Of a stretch of DNA of 64,000 nucleotides, positions 41,863-50,765 are shown piece after piece. Every line of letters starts with the position of its first letter. Positions within the stretch are counted from its first letter, which is position 1. The position numbers and the translations under genes were made by a program. Location of the stretch: assembly GCA_036274895.1 (NCBI GenBank), contig DASUEU010000092.1, positions 1 to 64,000 of the forward strand. The letters run 5' to 3'. This DNA is from CALMKX01 sp036274895. GTDB lineage: Bacteria; Acidobacteriota; Thermoanaerobaculia; Multivoradales; SZUA-115. The notes below the pieces were generated by a model. It worked only from the letters and a program-made list of their open reading frames with translations, had not been told where the DNA came from and made no database searches.

Positions 41863-43434
41863 ATGATCCGAGATCGACGAAAGGGAAGTCTGCTCCTCTT
41901 GCTGGGGGGGGCGGTCCTGGCCGTGGCCGGGGTGGCCCTGGCCCAGGAGTGGCGGGGGCTGGGGCGGGTGCAGGGAGTGGTGAAGAACGAGCACGGAGCG
42001 CCGCTCGCCGGGGCCAGGGTGACCCTGCGGCTGGACAGCCGGCCGGAGGAAGGCCCGCCGCCGATGACCACCGACGCCAAGGGCCGCTGGGCCGCGATCG
42101 GCCTTGCCGGGGGTCGCTTCCGGCTGACCATCGAGGCCACCGGCTACGTGACGGTCAACGGCTGGGCGAACGTCAACGCCGAGGGGCCTTCCCCCTCGGT
42201 GCCGGTCGAGATGCGGCCCCTGGCGGAAGTCGAGCCCGGGGGCACCGAGGGCCTGGGCACGACCATCATCACCTGGCTCGAGAAGGCCAATTCCCTGCTC
42301 GACCAGGGTCGCTGGGCCGAGGCCCGGGAGCTCTACGAGCGCTCCGCCCTGGCCCTGCCCGAGGCCGAGCGCCCGGCCGTGCTGCGCTCGGTGGCGCGGA
42401 CCTACTTCCTCGAAGGCAAGAAGGCCGAGTCCGTCCTCGCCCTCGAGAAGGCGCTCCTCTACGGACCGGCCGACGAGGAGACCCGCCGCCTGTTGACCGT
42501 GCTGGCCGGCGAGGTGGGGATGGCGGCCGAGGTGGATGCCTTCCTCGCGCGCCTCGCGACGGCAGGCCCGGCGCCCTTGATCGCCGAGCTCGACCCGCCG
42601 CCGACCGAGGAGGAGCCGGCCACCGCCCCCGGAGCGCCGCCGGAACCGGCGCGGGCCCACCAGACGGGCGCTCTCCAGGTGCGCTTCGCCGAGCGCAACC
42701 CGCTCGGGCAGGTCGCCGAGGTGGCGAAGCGCTGGGGGCTCACCCTGGAGCAGATCGCCTCGGTCGACCCGGCGGCGGGGCGCTACGAGCTCGCCGACGA
42801 GAGCTTCGCCCTCCACGTGCCCGAGAGCTACCGCCCCGAGGAGCCCTGGGGCCTCTTCGTATGGATCAGCCCCGGGCACACCGGCGGCGTCCGCCGGCCC
42901 GAGAACCAGCAGGTGCTGGCCGAGAAGAAGCTGATCTGGGTGGGGGCCAATCGCTCGAGCAACGAGCGGCCGAAGTGGACCCGGGTGTCCCTGGCCCTCG
43001 ATGCCCTCCACAACGCCCGCAAGCTCTACAACATCGACCCGCGGCGGGTGTACGTGGGCGGCTACTCCGGCGGCGGTCGCACCGCCGCGGCCCTGGCGAT
43101 GATGTTCCCGGAAGCGGTCACCGGAGCGTTCTGCTTCATGGGCGTGGACTTCTACCGGCCCATCCCGATCCCGGACCGCCCGGGCACCCACTGGCCGGCG
43201 GCGTTCCTGGAGCCGCCCCGGTCGGTGCTGCGGCGAGTCAAGGAGGAGATGCGCTTTGCCCTGTTGACGGGCGAGCTCGACTTCAACCGGCCCCAGACCA
43301 AGGCGGTCACCACCGAGATGGAGAAGGCCGGCTTCCGCCACGTGACCTATGTCGAGCTCGCCGGGGCCAGCCACTACACCGGCCTGACCGGCGAGGCACT
43401 GGCGAGGGGGCTGGCGGCGCTCGACGGGAAATAG
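41863..43434 (+). CDS. Exported esterase with carboxypeptidase-regulatory and TPR domains
   Basis: A 523-residue protein in three parts. After a signal peptide (LLLLLGGAVLAVAGVALA) comes a carboxypeptidase-regulatory-like beta domain (GVVKNEHGAPLAGARVTL ... GRFRLTIEATGY). A TPR stretch follows at about 145-215 (LLDQGRWAEARELYERSA). The C-terminal half is a PHB-depolymerase/feruloyl-esterase-like hydrolase: WISPGHTGG, IDPRRVYVGGYSGGGRTAA with nucleophile Ser402, and GASHYTG with the likely His. ATG at 41863 begins the signal. The substrate is unknown. Confidence 0.82.
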   Translation: MIRDRRKGSLLLLLGGAVLAVAGVALAQEWRGLGRVQGVVKNEHGAPLAGARVTLRLDSRPEEGPPPMTTDAKGRWAAIGLAGGRFRLTIEATGYVTVNGWANVNAEGPSPSVPVEMRPLAEVEPGGTEGLGTTIITWLEKANSLLDQGRWAEARELYERSALALPEAERPAVLRSVARTYFLEGKKAESVLALEKALLYGPADEETRRLLTVLAGEVGMAAEVDAFLARLATAGPAPLIAELDPPPTEEEPATAPGAPPEPARAHQTGALQVRFAERNPLGQVAEVAKRWGLTLEQIASVDPAAGRYELADESFALHVPESYRPEEPWGLFVWISPGHTGGVRRPENQQVLAEKKLIWVGANRSSNERPKWTRVSLALDALHNARKLYNIDPRRVYVGGYSGGGRTAAALAMMFPEAVTGAFCFMGVDFYRPIPIPDRPGTHWPAAFLEPPRSVLRRVKEEMRFALLTGELDFNRPQTKAVTTEMEKAGFRHVTYVELAGASHYTGLTGEALARGLAALDGK

Positions 43435-43474
43435 CCCTCACCCCCTCGATCCCCCTCTCGCGCAGGGGTGAGGG
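43435..43474. terminator. Inverted repeat after the esterase gene
   Basis: CCCTCACCCC (43435-43444) and GGGGTGAGGG (43465-43474) are perfect complements flanking a 20-bp loop, directly after the esterase stop and just before the end of convergent chrA. The left part, through 43460, recurs inverted at 61823-61848, so this is also a dispersed repeat. There is no T-run. Confidence 0.5.
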
Positions 43475-43477
43475 TCC

Positions 43478-44752
43478 CTATCCCCGCAGCAGCCCGGCCA
43501 GGGCCCCGGCGACGATCGCCCAGTGGGCCTCCACGTGCCAGCGCACCAGGGCCAGGAGAGCGGCGGCGAGGATCGCCAGGGCGAAGAGGTCGAGCCCGCC
43601 GCTGGCCGGCAGCAGGACCTCGCGGGCCAGCAGCAGCCCCAGGCTGGCGATCACTCCCACGACGGCGGCGCTCACCGCGGCGAGGGCGGCCCGGGCTCCT
43701 CGCCAGCTCTCGAGGCGGTCGACCCAGGGGCCGATGGCGAGGCCCAGCACGGTCGAAGGCAGGAAGGTCGCCCAGCTGGTGGCGAGGGCGGCGAGCAAGG
43801 CGCCGGCGAGGGGCGAGAGGCCCCCGGGCTGGTTCCAGCCGGCCACGAAGCCGACGAACTGCAGCACGACGATGAGCGGGCCTGGCGTGGTCTCGGCCAG
43901 GGCCAGGCCGTCGATGGTGGCCGCGCGAGACAGCCACCCCGCGGCGGTGGCCGCGTCCGCCACGTAGGCGAGCACGGCGTAGGCCCCGCCGAAGGTGACG
44001 AAGGCGGCCTGGGTGAAGAACAGGTAGAGGTCGAAGGGCAGGGGAGCCGCGCCCCGCACCAGCCACAACCCGACGGCCGGCACCAGCCACAACAACAGAG
44101 CACCGCCGAGAAGACGCCGCCACCGCCGCCCCTGCGGCGCCCGCTCAGTCACGGTCTCGCTCCCACTCAGGCCGGCCGCGAGGGCGGGTTCTCCTCGAAC
44201 CCGGGCCACCAGGAAGCCGGTCAAGGCCGCGCCGGCCACGATCGCCGGGAACGGCACTCCGAGCAGGGCGATGGCCACCAGGGCCAGCACGGCCAGGGCC
44301 ACGTGGAAGGGCGTCTTGAGCGCGCGCCGGCCGATGCGCACCATGGCCGCGGCGACGATGGCCACTACCACCGGCTTGATCCCGGCGAGCAAGGCGGCCA
44401 CCGCCGAGACCTGGCCGAAGCGGACGTAGATCCACGACAAGACCAGCAGCACCGCGACCGAGGGCAGCACGAAGAGGGTCCCCGCGGCGATGCCTCCGCG
44501 GATGCCGTGGAGGCGCCAGCCGAGGTGGGTGGCGAGCTGCTGTGCCTCCGGTCCGGGCAGCAGCATGCAGACGTCGAGGCCGGTCAGGAACTGCTTCTCG
44601 CCGACCCAGCGCAGCCGGTCCACCAGGTCTCGGTGCATCAAGGCGATCTGCCCCGCCGGCCCGCCGAAGTTGATCCACCCCAGCCGCGCCCAGTAGGCAA
44701 GGGCTTGGCGGAAGGTGGGTGGGGTGGGGAGAGTTGACGTGGAATCTGTCAT
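43478..44752 (-). CDS. chrA: Chromate transporter ChrA
   Basis: A 424-residue CHR-family transporter with two homologous halves that pumps chromate from the cytoplasm. WARLGWINFGGPAGQIALMHRDLV and GLDVCMLLPGPEAQQLATHLGW mark the first half; FFTQAAFVTFGGAYAVLAYV and GLALAETTPGPLIVVLQFVGF mark the second (each half has the FGGP/FGG and PGP motifs). Start ATG 44752 is preferred over GTG 44770. It is divergent from two ChrB-like genes, the usual chromate resistance setting. Confidence 0.92.
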   Translation of the reverse strand: MTDSTSTLPTPPTFRQALAYWARLGWINFGGPAGQIALMHRDLVDRLRWVGEKQFLTGLDVCMLLPGPEAQQLATHLGWRLHGIRGGIAAGTLFVLPSVAVLLVLSWIYVRFGQVSAVAALLAGIKPVVVAIVAAAMVRIGRRALKTPFHVALAVLALVAIALLGVPFPAIVAGAALTGFLVARVRGEPALAAGLSGSETVTERAPQGRRWRRLLGGALLLWLVPAVGLWLVRGAAPLPFDLYLFFTQAAFVTFGGAYAVLAYVADAATAAGWLSRAATIDGLALAETTPGPLIVVLQFVGFVAGWNQPGGLSPLAGALLAALATSWATFLPSTVLGLAIGPWVDRLESWRGARAALAAVSAAVVGVIASLGLLLAREVLLPASGGLDLFALAILAAALLALVRWHVEAHWAIVAGALAGLLRG

Positions 44753-44759
44753 CTGCTCT

Positions 44760-44820
44760 ACTGATATCACAGTTGTTAGGTTGGCCGTGGCGTGACGCTA
44801 CGACGACCCACTGATCTCAC
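44760..44820. promoter_or_regulatory. Paired ACTGATnTCAC sites in the chrA/chrB gap
   Basis: ACTGATATCAC (44760-44770) and ACTGATCTCAC (44810-44820) are direct repeats 50 bp apart. The first contains the perfect palindrome TGATATCA, the second one mismatch. Each abuts one of the two divergent genes, the arrangement expected for operators of a chromate-sensing regulator such as ChrB. Confidence 0.4.
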
Positions 44821-44821
44821 C

Positions 44822-45745
44822 ATGACGCACTGGCTCCTGCTCATCCATCAGCTGCCTCCCCAGCCCCCCTACCTGCGGGCCAAGATCGCCCAGCGCCTCG
44901 CCAAGGTCGGGGCCCTCCCGCTCAAGAACTCGGTCTACGTGCTGCCCGAGCGAGACGAGTGCCAAGAGGACTTCGAGTGGATCGCCAAGGAGGCGGTCGA
45001 GGGGGGCGGGCAAGCCTGGATCGCCGCGGTCGACTGGCTCGCGGGCACCGAGGACGAAGCCCTGCGGGCTGCCTTCCTGGCTCGGGCCGAGCAGGAGTAT
45101 GCCGCGCTCGCGGCGGATCTGCGCGCCGAGCTGGGCGATCGTGACGCCGCGCAGCTGGCCCCCGCCCTGGCGTCGGCCCGAACCCGAATCGAGCGAGCCG
45201 CCCGGCGCGACTTCTTCGAGGCCCCGGCACGGGCCGAGGTCGAAGCCTGGTTGCGATCGCAGGAGGAGGCGTTGTTGACAAGGAACGAAGCATCCTCACC
45301 AGAGCGCCCTGCCCTCGAGAACCTTCGCGACAAGGTGTGGGTCACGCGCCGCGGAGTGTACGTGGATCGCATCGCCACTGCCTGGCTGGTACGCCGCTTC
45401 GTCGATCCGCAGGCTCGATTCCGCTTCGTGGCAGGTGCCCGTGCGCCGGCCCGAGCAGGGGAGATCCGGTTCGACCTGAGCGAGGCCGAGGTGACCCACG
45501 AAGGCGATCGCTGCACCTTCGAGGTGCTGCTCGGGCGGCTCGGGCTCGACGATCCGGCCCTCCGGCGCGTCGCCGAGATCGTGCACGACATCGACTTGAA
45601 AGACGAGCGCTACGACCACCCGGAGACCGCCGGCCTCGAGCGGATGCTCGGCGGCCTGGTTCGAGCCGAGGCCGACGACCTGAGGCGCCTCGAGCGCGGC
45701 GGCGAGATCTTCGAAGCCCTCTACCGAGGACTCACCTCATCGTGA
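44822..45745 (+). CDS. chrB: ChrB-like chromate resistance/regulatory protein
   Basis: A 307-residue cytoplasmic protein. Its N-terminal half (WLLLIHQLPPQPPYLRAKIAQRL, LKNSVYVLPERDE) matches the ChrB N-terminal domain, a PaaX-like winged fold. The C-terminal half (VWVTRRGVYVDRIATAWLVRRF, DPQARFRFV) matches the chromate-resistance ChrB C-terminal domain. ChrB senses chromate and is needed for induction of chrA in studied strains. ATG 44822 is used; GTG 44792 is in frame and cannot be excluded because neither has a clear ribosome site. Confidence 0.85.
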   Translation: MTHWLLLIHQLPPQPPYLRAKIAQRLAKVGALPLKNSVYVLPERDECQEDFEWIAKEAVEGGGQAWIAAVDWLAGTEDEALRAAFLARAEQEYAALAADLRAELGDRDAAQLAPALASARTRIERAARRDFFEAPARAEVEAWLRSQEEALLTRNEASSPERPALENLRDKVWVTRRGVYVDRIATAWLVRRFVDPQARFRFVAGARAPARAGEIRFDLSEAEVTHEGDRCTFEVLLGRLGLDDPALRRVAEIVHDIDLKDERYDHPETAGLERMLGGLVRAEADDLRRLERGGEIFEALYRGLTSS

Positions 45746-45757
45746 AAGGAGCTTCCC

Positions 45758-46222
45758 ATGCAGTGGATCACCCGTGAACGCCCCAAGATCGACCGCGTCG
45801 CCTGCCCTTGGCTGATCGCCCGTTTCATCGACCCGGAGGCGCAGTTCCTCTTCGTGCCGCCCACCGAGGTGCGGGCGACGGCGGAGCGCACCGGCGCCAT
45901 CCCCTTCGACGTCGAGGGCGTCGAGCTGTCGCACGAGGGCCCCCTGTGCAGCTTCGACGCCTTCCTCGCCAAGTACCGGCTGACCGACCCGCAGCTCGCC
46001 GAGTTGGCCCTGATCGTGCGCGGTGCCGACACCGACAGTTTGGAGCTCGCGCCTCAGTGTGCCGGCCTCCTGGCGGTCTCCCTCGGCCTTTCCCAGGTCT
46101 TCGCGGACGACCACGAGCAGCTACGCCACGGCTTTGTGGTCTACGACGCTCTCTATGCGTGGCTCAAGAAGGCCCGCGGCGAGCGCCACACCTGGAACCC
46201 GCAGCGAGGCGTGGCGGCTTGA
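45758..46222 (+). CDS. Standalone ChrB C-terminal-domain protein
   Basis: A 154-residue protein matching only the C-terminal domain of ChrB: ITRERPKIDRVACPWLIARF, DPEAQFLFVPPTEV, then FDAFLAKYRLTDPQL. It shares this pattern (R/P-x-I/V-DRxAxxWLxxRFxDPxAxFxFV) with the end of the preceding gene, so one may have arisen from the other. AAAGGAG lies 8 nt before the ATG, and 12 bp separate it from chrB, so they form one operon. Chromate resistance role inferred from context. Confidence 0.85.
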   Translation: MQWITRERPKIDRVACPWLIARFIDPEAQFLFVPPTEVRATAERTGAIPFDVEGVELSHEGPLCSFDAFLAKYRLTDPQLAELALIVRGADTDSLELAPQCAGLLAVSLGLSQVFADDHEQLRHGFVVYDALYAWLKKARGERHTWNPQRGVAA

Positions 46223-46238
46223 GCGCTGAGCCGCCTCC

Positions 46239-48722
46239 TCACCCCCGCCGCAGCGCCACCAGCGGATCCAGCCGCGCGGCGCGGCGGGCGGGGAGGAGGT
46301 TGGCGATGGTGGCGACGGTGACGAGCAGGCCGGCGGCCAGGGCGAAGGTTCCGGGCTCGAAGTTGGAGAGGCCGTAGAAGGTGCCCGCCAGCAGGCGAGC
46401 GACCAGCAGGGCCGCCGCCAGGCCGATCGCGAGGCCGATGCCCACCAGGCGCAAGCCCTGGCGCAGCACCAGGTTCAGGACGTTGGCCGGCTCGGCGCCG
46501 ATCGCCATGCGGATGCCGATCTCCTGGGTGCGCCGGGCCACCGAATAGGCGATCACTCCGTACAGCCCCACCGCGGCGAGGGCCAGGGCGAGCAGGCCCA
46601 GGATGCCGAGCACGGCGCTGCCCAGGCGGGCCGGCAGCAGGACGGAGCCCACCATGTCGTCGAAGGTGCGGTTCTCGATCAGGGGCAGATCCGGCGTCAA
46701 GGCCGCGATCTCTCGCTCGATGGTGGCCGGCAGGGCTTTCACGTCACCGCGGGTGCGTACCAAGAGGGTGCCTGCGGCCGGGTTGCGCTGGAAGGCTGCA
46801 AAGTGCACGAACGGGCGCGGCTTCTCGCCCACCGTGCGGATCTTGTAGTCCGCCGTCACCCCGACCACCTCGTAAGACGGGGTGCTCAGGGTGGTGCGGA
46901 ACCGCTTGCCGAGCGCGTTCTGCCCCGGCCAGTAGGTGTCCACGAAAGCCTGGTTGACGATCGCCACCCGCGGCGCGTCGGCGACGTCGGAGGCAGTGAA
47001 GTCCCGGCCGGCGACCAGGGGGATGCCCAGGGTGTCCAGATAGCCGGGAGTGGCCGCCGTCACGTCCACGGACAGCTCCTCGGGCTCCCCGGTGGGCCCC
47101 GGCCGGTCTTCGAGAAACACGCTGTTGACGTGGGTGTTGAGCCCCAGGGGCACGCGGGTGGCGAAGGAGGCCGCGGCGATCTCCGGGCGAGCCTTCAGCC
47201 GGTCCAGCAGATCGCGGTGGAAGGCCAGGGCCTGCTCGCGGGTGTAGCGCACGGTGTCGAGGGAGAAGGTGGCCACCGCCACCTTGGGCGTATCCATGCC
47301 TAGTTCGGCCTCGAGCGAGGAGGCCAGGCTCTTGGTCAACAGGCCGGCTCCCACCAGCAGGATCAGCGTCACCGTCACCTGGCCGATCACCAGCAAGTCC
47401 TTGAGCCCGAAGCGCAGGCGGCGCTCGGTGTCGCTCGCCTCGTTCTTCAACCCGGCCAGCAGGCTCGGCCGCGAGGCTTCCCGCGCCGGCGCCAGGCCGA
47501 AGACCAGGCCGCAGCCGAGGGCGATGCCGAAGGCGAAGAGGAAGACCCGCAGGTTGAGGCCGAAGCTCGGCTCCAGCTGGATCGGCAAGGGCAAGGGCGT
47601 GGCCCGCAGGACCGACACGGCCACCCAGGCCAGGGCGAGCCCGGCGAGCGCCCCGAGCCCGGCCAGGAACAGGCTCTCGGTGAGCAGCTGGGACAGCAAC
47701 CGGCCGCGGCCGGCGCCCAGGGCGAGGCGCATGCCCACCTCGCGGCGGCGGTTCGAGGCCCGGGCCAGCAGCATGTTGGCGACGTTGGCCGAAGCCACCA
47801 GCAGCACCAGACTGACCACGACCAAGAGGCCGATGCCTGCAGCCCGCAGCGGGCGGTCGGCGTCGGGCACGATGCGCACGTCGGTGGTCGCGAGCAGCCG
47901 CACCGTGCGGTCCTCGTTGGTGTCCGGGTACTGGGCCGCGAGGCCGGCGGCCAGGGCTTCGAGGTTCGCCTGCGCCTGGGCCAAGGTGACCCCCGGCTTC
48001 AGGCGGCCCTTGAGCTGGAGCCAGCGGTAGCCGCGCTGCTCAAGCAGGGGCGCGTTGGGCACCATGCCCACGGAGTCGATGTGGCCGACGGGGTCGATGT
48101 CCTCGAGCCGGCTCGCCGCCACCCACAGCTGGCTGACCAATCCGGGCATCAGCCCGGTGTAGCGCTCGGGGGCCACCCCCACCACCGTGTAGGGCACGCC
48201 GCGGACTTTGAGGCTCTGGCCGATCACCTGCGGGTCGGCGCCGAACCAGCTGTTCCAGGTGCGAGAGGAGAGCACCACCACCGGTGCCGCACCCGGTACG
48301 TCGTCGGCCGGAGAGAGCAGGCGCCCCAGCCGGGGCCGAACGCCCATCAAGTCGAAGTAGTTGCCGGTCACCACCTCGCCCATGGCCATCTGAGGAGCGC
48401 CGTCGCGGGTGACGGCAGCCATCATCAGGCTGTGACCGGCGAGCCCGGTGAGCACCGTGCTCTGCGCCGCGAGGTCGCGGGTGTCGAGCACCGAGTGGGT
48501 GTCCCAGCCGGGGTTCTCCTTCTGGCTCGAGAAGACGCTCACCAGCCGCTCGGGATCGGCCACGGGCAGGGGCCGCCAGAGCACGGCGTCGACGATGGTG
48601 AAAAGGGTGGTGGAGAGGCCGATGCCCAGGGCGAGAGAGGCCACCGCGGTGGCGAGGAAACCCGGGCTCTGGCGGAAGGTGCGGGCGGCGTAGCGCAGGT
48701 CTTGGAGGACGGTGGCGAGCAT
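46239..48722 (-). CDS. Orphan MacB/FtsX-type ABC permease (acidobacterial duplicated type)
   Basis: An 827-residue permease with two FtsX/MacB units. N-terminus LQDLRYAARTFRQSPGF, then first helix ASLALGIGLSTTLFTIVDAVLW with the MacB periplasmic core after it (LVSVFSSQKENPGWDTHS; DPQVIGQSLKVRGVPYTVVGV). A three-helix block lies near 280-440, a second periplasmic core and final three helices end in LLPARRAARLDPLVALR. No ATPase gene adjoins it, as usual for the many such permeases in Acidobacteria, which probably share a distant ATPase. GGAGGT precedes the ATG at 48722. Confidence 0.9.
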   Translation of the reverse strand: MLATVLQDLRYAARTFRQSPGFLATAVASLALGIGLSTTLFTIVDAVLWRPLPVADPERLVSVFSSQKENPGWDTHSVLDTRDLAAQSTVLTGLAGHSLMMAAVTRDGAPQMAMGEVVTGNYFDLMGVRPRLGRLLSPADDVPGAAPVVVLSSRTWNSWFGADPQVIGQSLKVRGVPYTVVGVAPERYTGLMPGLVSQLWVAASRLEDIDPVGHIDSVGMVPNAPLLEQRGYRWLQLKGRLKPGVTLAQAQANLEALAAGLAAQYPDTNEDRTVRLLATTDVRIVPDADRPLRAAGIGLLVVVSLVLLVASANVANMLLARASNRRREVGMRLALGAGRGRLLSQLLTESLFLAGLGALAGLALAWVAVSVLRATPLPLPIQLEPSFGLNLRVFLFAFGIALGCGLVFGLAPAREASRPSLLAGLKNEASDTERRLRFGLKDLLVIGQVTVTLILLVGAGLLTKSLASSLEAELGMDTPKVAVATFSLDTVRYTREQALAFHRDLLDRLKARPEIAAASFATRVPLGLNTHVNSVFLEDRPGPTGEPEELSVDVTAATPGYLDTLGIPLVAGRDFTASDVADAPRVAIVNQAFVDTYWPGQNALGKRFRTTLSTPSYEVVGVTADYKIRTVGEKPRPFVHFAAFQRNPAAGTLLVRTRGDVKALPATIEREIAALTPDLPLIENRTFDDMVGSVLLPARLGSAVLGILGLLALALAAVGLYGVIAYSVARRTQEIGIRMAIGAEPANVLNLVLRQGLRLVGIGLAIGLAAALLVARLLAGTFYGLSNFEPGTFALAAGLLVTVATIANLLPARRAARLDPLVALRRG

Positions 48723-48922
48723 GGCAACCTCCGAAGCAAGTCGAGCACCGCGTGGCGGCGGTGCGGGGGCGTTCCGATGGGACTTCCTTACGGCGGCTTC
48801 GGATCTGCGGTTTCAACGCCAAGCACCATGAATCAGCTAGTAGCAATGTGCGCACGGAACGTGATATCGTCATGTTGCGCGTAGAGCTTCCTGCTGCGCA
48901 TCGTTCCTCGGAGGTATTGGCC

Positions 48923-50491
48923 ATGTGGTTGCCACGCCAACGAATCGTCCTCCGGGTCGCCCTGCTCCTGTCCTTCGCCTCGGCGACCCCCTCCCTTGCT
49001 GCCGTCCCCCACCAGTTCGTCGCCAAGCAGTACACGGAGATCCTCGGTCGGATCCCCGACCAGGGCGGCTGGGCCGGCAGCGTCTCCCACTTCAACGTCA
49101 ATGGCTGCTCGAAAAGCTCCCTCAAGTCCTTCGGTCGGAGCTTCTACAGCTCGTCCGAGTTCACCAGCCTGGGCTACGACAACGCCGCCAAGGTGCTGAT
49201 CCTCTACCGCGCCATCCTCAACCGGGAGCCCGACAGCGGCGGCTTCACCAACTACTTCAACCTGCTCAACGCGGGTACGCCCCTTCTGACCATCGTCGAC
49301 GCCTTCTATGACAGCGCGGAGTTCGGTGGCTTGGTCTCCCCGATCTGCAACAAGGACAGCTACGGCTTCGGGGCAGCCCCGGTGATCAATCTGCCGGTGA
49401 CCACCGGGGGCTTTCAAGGGACTCAGGCCCAGCTCCAGGCCACCCTCAATGCGACACCGTCCGGGGGCACCGTCTCGCTGGCCCAGAAGGCCGTGGTCAA
49501 GCTCACTTCGGCGCTCACCGTTCCCGCCGGGGTCACCCTCACCACGCTCGGCACTCCCGACCACTACCATTACGCCCTGATGGGACGGCTGGTCCGAGAC
49601 AGCCTCTTCGCTGGGCCCTCCGTGAAGCTGATGGGCGGTGCCAAGCTCAAGAACGTGTGGGTGGATGATTCGGGAGGGCGGCTCGGCCACAGCCATGCAG
49701 GCCAGACGGTGCAGCTCTTCGGCGGCGCCGGTACCACCGTCTCCCAGTGCGTGATCGGCAACCCCTCAGGCTGGTCCAGCCTCCAGACCCTGGGCTCGGC
49801 GGAGGGCTGGCCCTGTGCCAGCAACCAGATCGACCACAACCTGATCACCGCCTACTCGAGTTGCCACTTCCAGCGAGCGAGTTGCTCGAGCGGCTGCGAG
49901 CTCTGGGCGGACGGTCTCTCCCTCGCTTGTGAGAACACCACGGCCGAGTACAACGAGACGGTTGACGCCACGGACGTGCACATCGTGGTGTTTCGGGCTC
50001 ATCCCGCCGTGCAGCGCTCACAGGTGCGGTTCAACACTGCCCTGGCTGCCGGCAACTCCTCCTACGGCGGCATCGTGGCGGACCCCCTCGGGCCGGCTGG
50101 GGCGACCTACGACTTCAACGGCACTTCCATCCATGACAACACCTTCTGGTCCGGCCGCGGCCACTACGACATCGGTCTCTCGGTGGGCACCCGTGCCTGG
50201 TTCGGCACCAACTCGGCGACCGGGACCGGTGCCTCCTTCACGGGCAATAACACGGGGACACAGCGGGCGATCGTGGACGTGGGGATCGGCGTGTCGGGGA
50301 TGCTCAACGTGACCGTCCAGAGCAACAGCCTGCTCTCCACGCTGTCCAACTCAGGCGCCTGCCCGAACGGCGGTACCACCGTCAACGTCGGGGCTTCGGT
50401 GTCCGCGGGCTTCGCCTCGGGCAGCATCCAGTCCTACTCGGACCTGCTGATCCAGGGCTGCATCGGGCACGCCACGACCTGCCCGCCGTAA
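48923..50491 (+). CDS. Secreted DUF4214 plus parallel beta-helix protein
   Basis: A 522-residue exported protein. The ATG at 48923 (GGAGGT 9 nt upstream) starts a signal peptide (VALLLSFASATPSLAA). Residues about 30-150 hold two DUF4214 units (FVAKQYTEILGRIPDQGGW; LYRAILNREPDSGGFTNY), found in S-layer-like and phycobilisome-linker-like surface proteins. From about 190 a parallel beta-helix follows with short rungs and Asn/Ser/Gly turns, plus cysteine pairs. No catalytic motif is seen; it is likely a surface adhesin or glycan-binding protein. An upstream ATG at 48872 is in frame but lacks a ribosome site. Confidence 0.8.
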   Translation: MWLPRQRIVLRVALLLSFASATPSLAAVPHQFVAKQYTEILGRIPDQGGWAGSVSHFNVNGCSKSSLKSFGRSFYSSSEFTSLGYDNAAKVLILYRAILNREPDSGGFTNYFNLLNAGTPLLTIVDAFYDSAEFGGLVSPICNKDSYGFGAAPVINLPVTTGGFQGTQAQLQATLNATPSGGTVSLAQKAVVKLTSALTVPAGVTLTTLGTPDHYHYALMGRLVRDSLFAGPSVKLMGGAKLKNVWVDDSGGRLGHSHAGQTVQLFGGAGTTVSQCVIGNPSGWSSLQTLGSAEGWPCASNQIDHNLITAYSSCHFQRASCSSGCELWADGLSLACENTTAEYNETVDATDVHIVVFRAHPAVQRSQVRFNTALAAGNSSYGGIVADPLGPAGATYDFNGTSIHDNTFWSGRGHYDIGLSVGTRAWFGTNSATGTGASFTGNNTGTQRAIVDVGIGVSGMLNVTVQSNSLLSTLSNSGACPNGGTTVNVGASVSAGFASGSIQSYSDLLIQGCIGHATTCPP

Positions 50492-50511
50492 GCGCCCCGG
50501 CGGCCCCGCTG

Positions 50512-50710
50512 CCGTCCGGAAGGTGTAGGAGTGCTCCAGGACGCAGCACTTCTCGTAGGCGCGGAACTTGGCACCGCGGGGCGCCATGTCGCGAGGAGCG
50601 GTCTCCGGGGAGAGGATCTCGATCGAGGTCCTCGGCGCGAGTCGGCCCGGGCAAGCCCGCCCGCAGCTCGAAGACGGTATCCAGCGCCAGAAGCTCGGCG
50701 ACGGCCATGG
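50512..50710 (-). pseudogene. Possible frameshifted gene relic
   Basis: On the minus strand, one frame from ATG 50708 reads AVAELLALDTVFELRAGLPG. About 75 bp later a different frame reads like protein (TSIEILSPETAPRDMA ... FRAYEKCCVLEHSYTFR). The two together look like one small gene split by a frameshift between the DUF2911 and beta-helix genes. No ribosome site or family is recognised, so chance cannot be excluded. Confidence 0.25.
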
Positions 50711-50765
50711 CGAGGATGGCAATCGAGGACCGCCGGGGCCGGCGGTCCTCCTCGGAGCCCTGTCT

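Noticed and set aside
39522..43967. Plus-strand reading frame of 1481 codons across 39.5-44 kb
   Set aside because: It runs through several recognised genes on both strands and shows the composition of an antisense shadow.
46239..48722. Complete MacAB-type efflux system
   Set aside because: No ATPase or membrane-fusion gene lies next to the permease; only an orphan permease can be supported.
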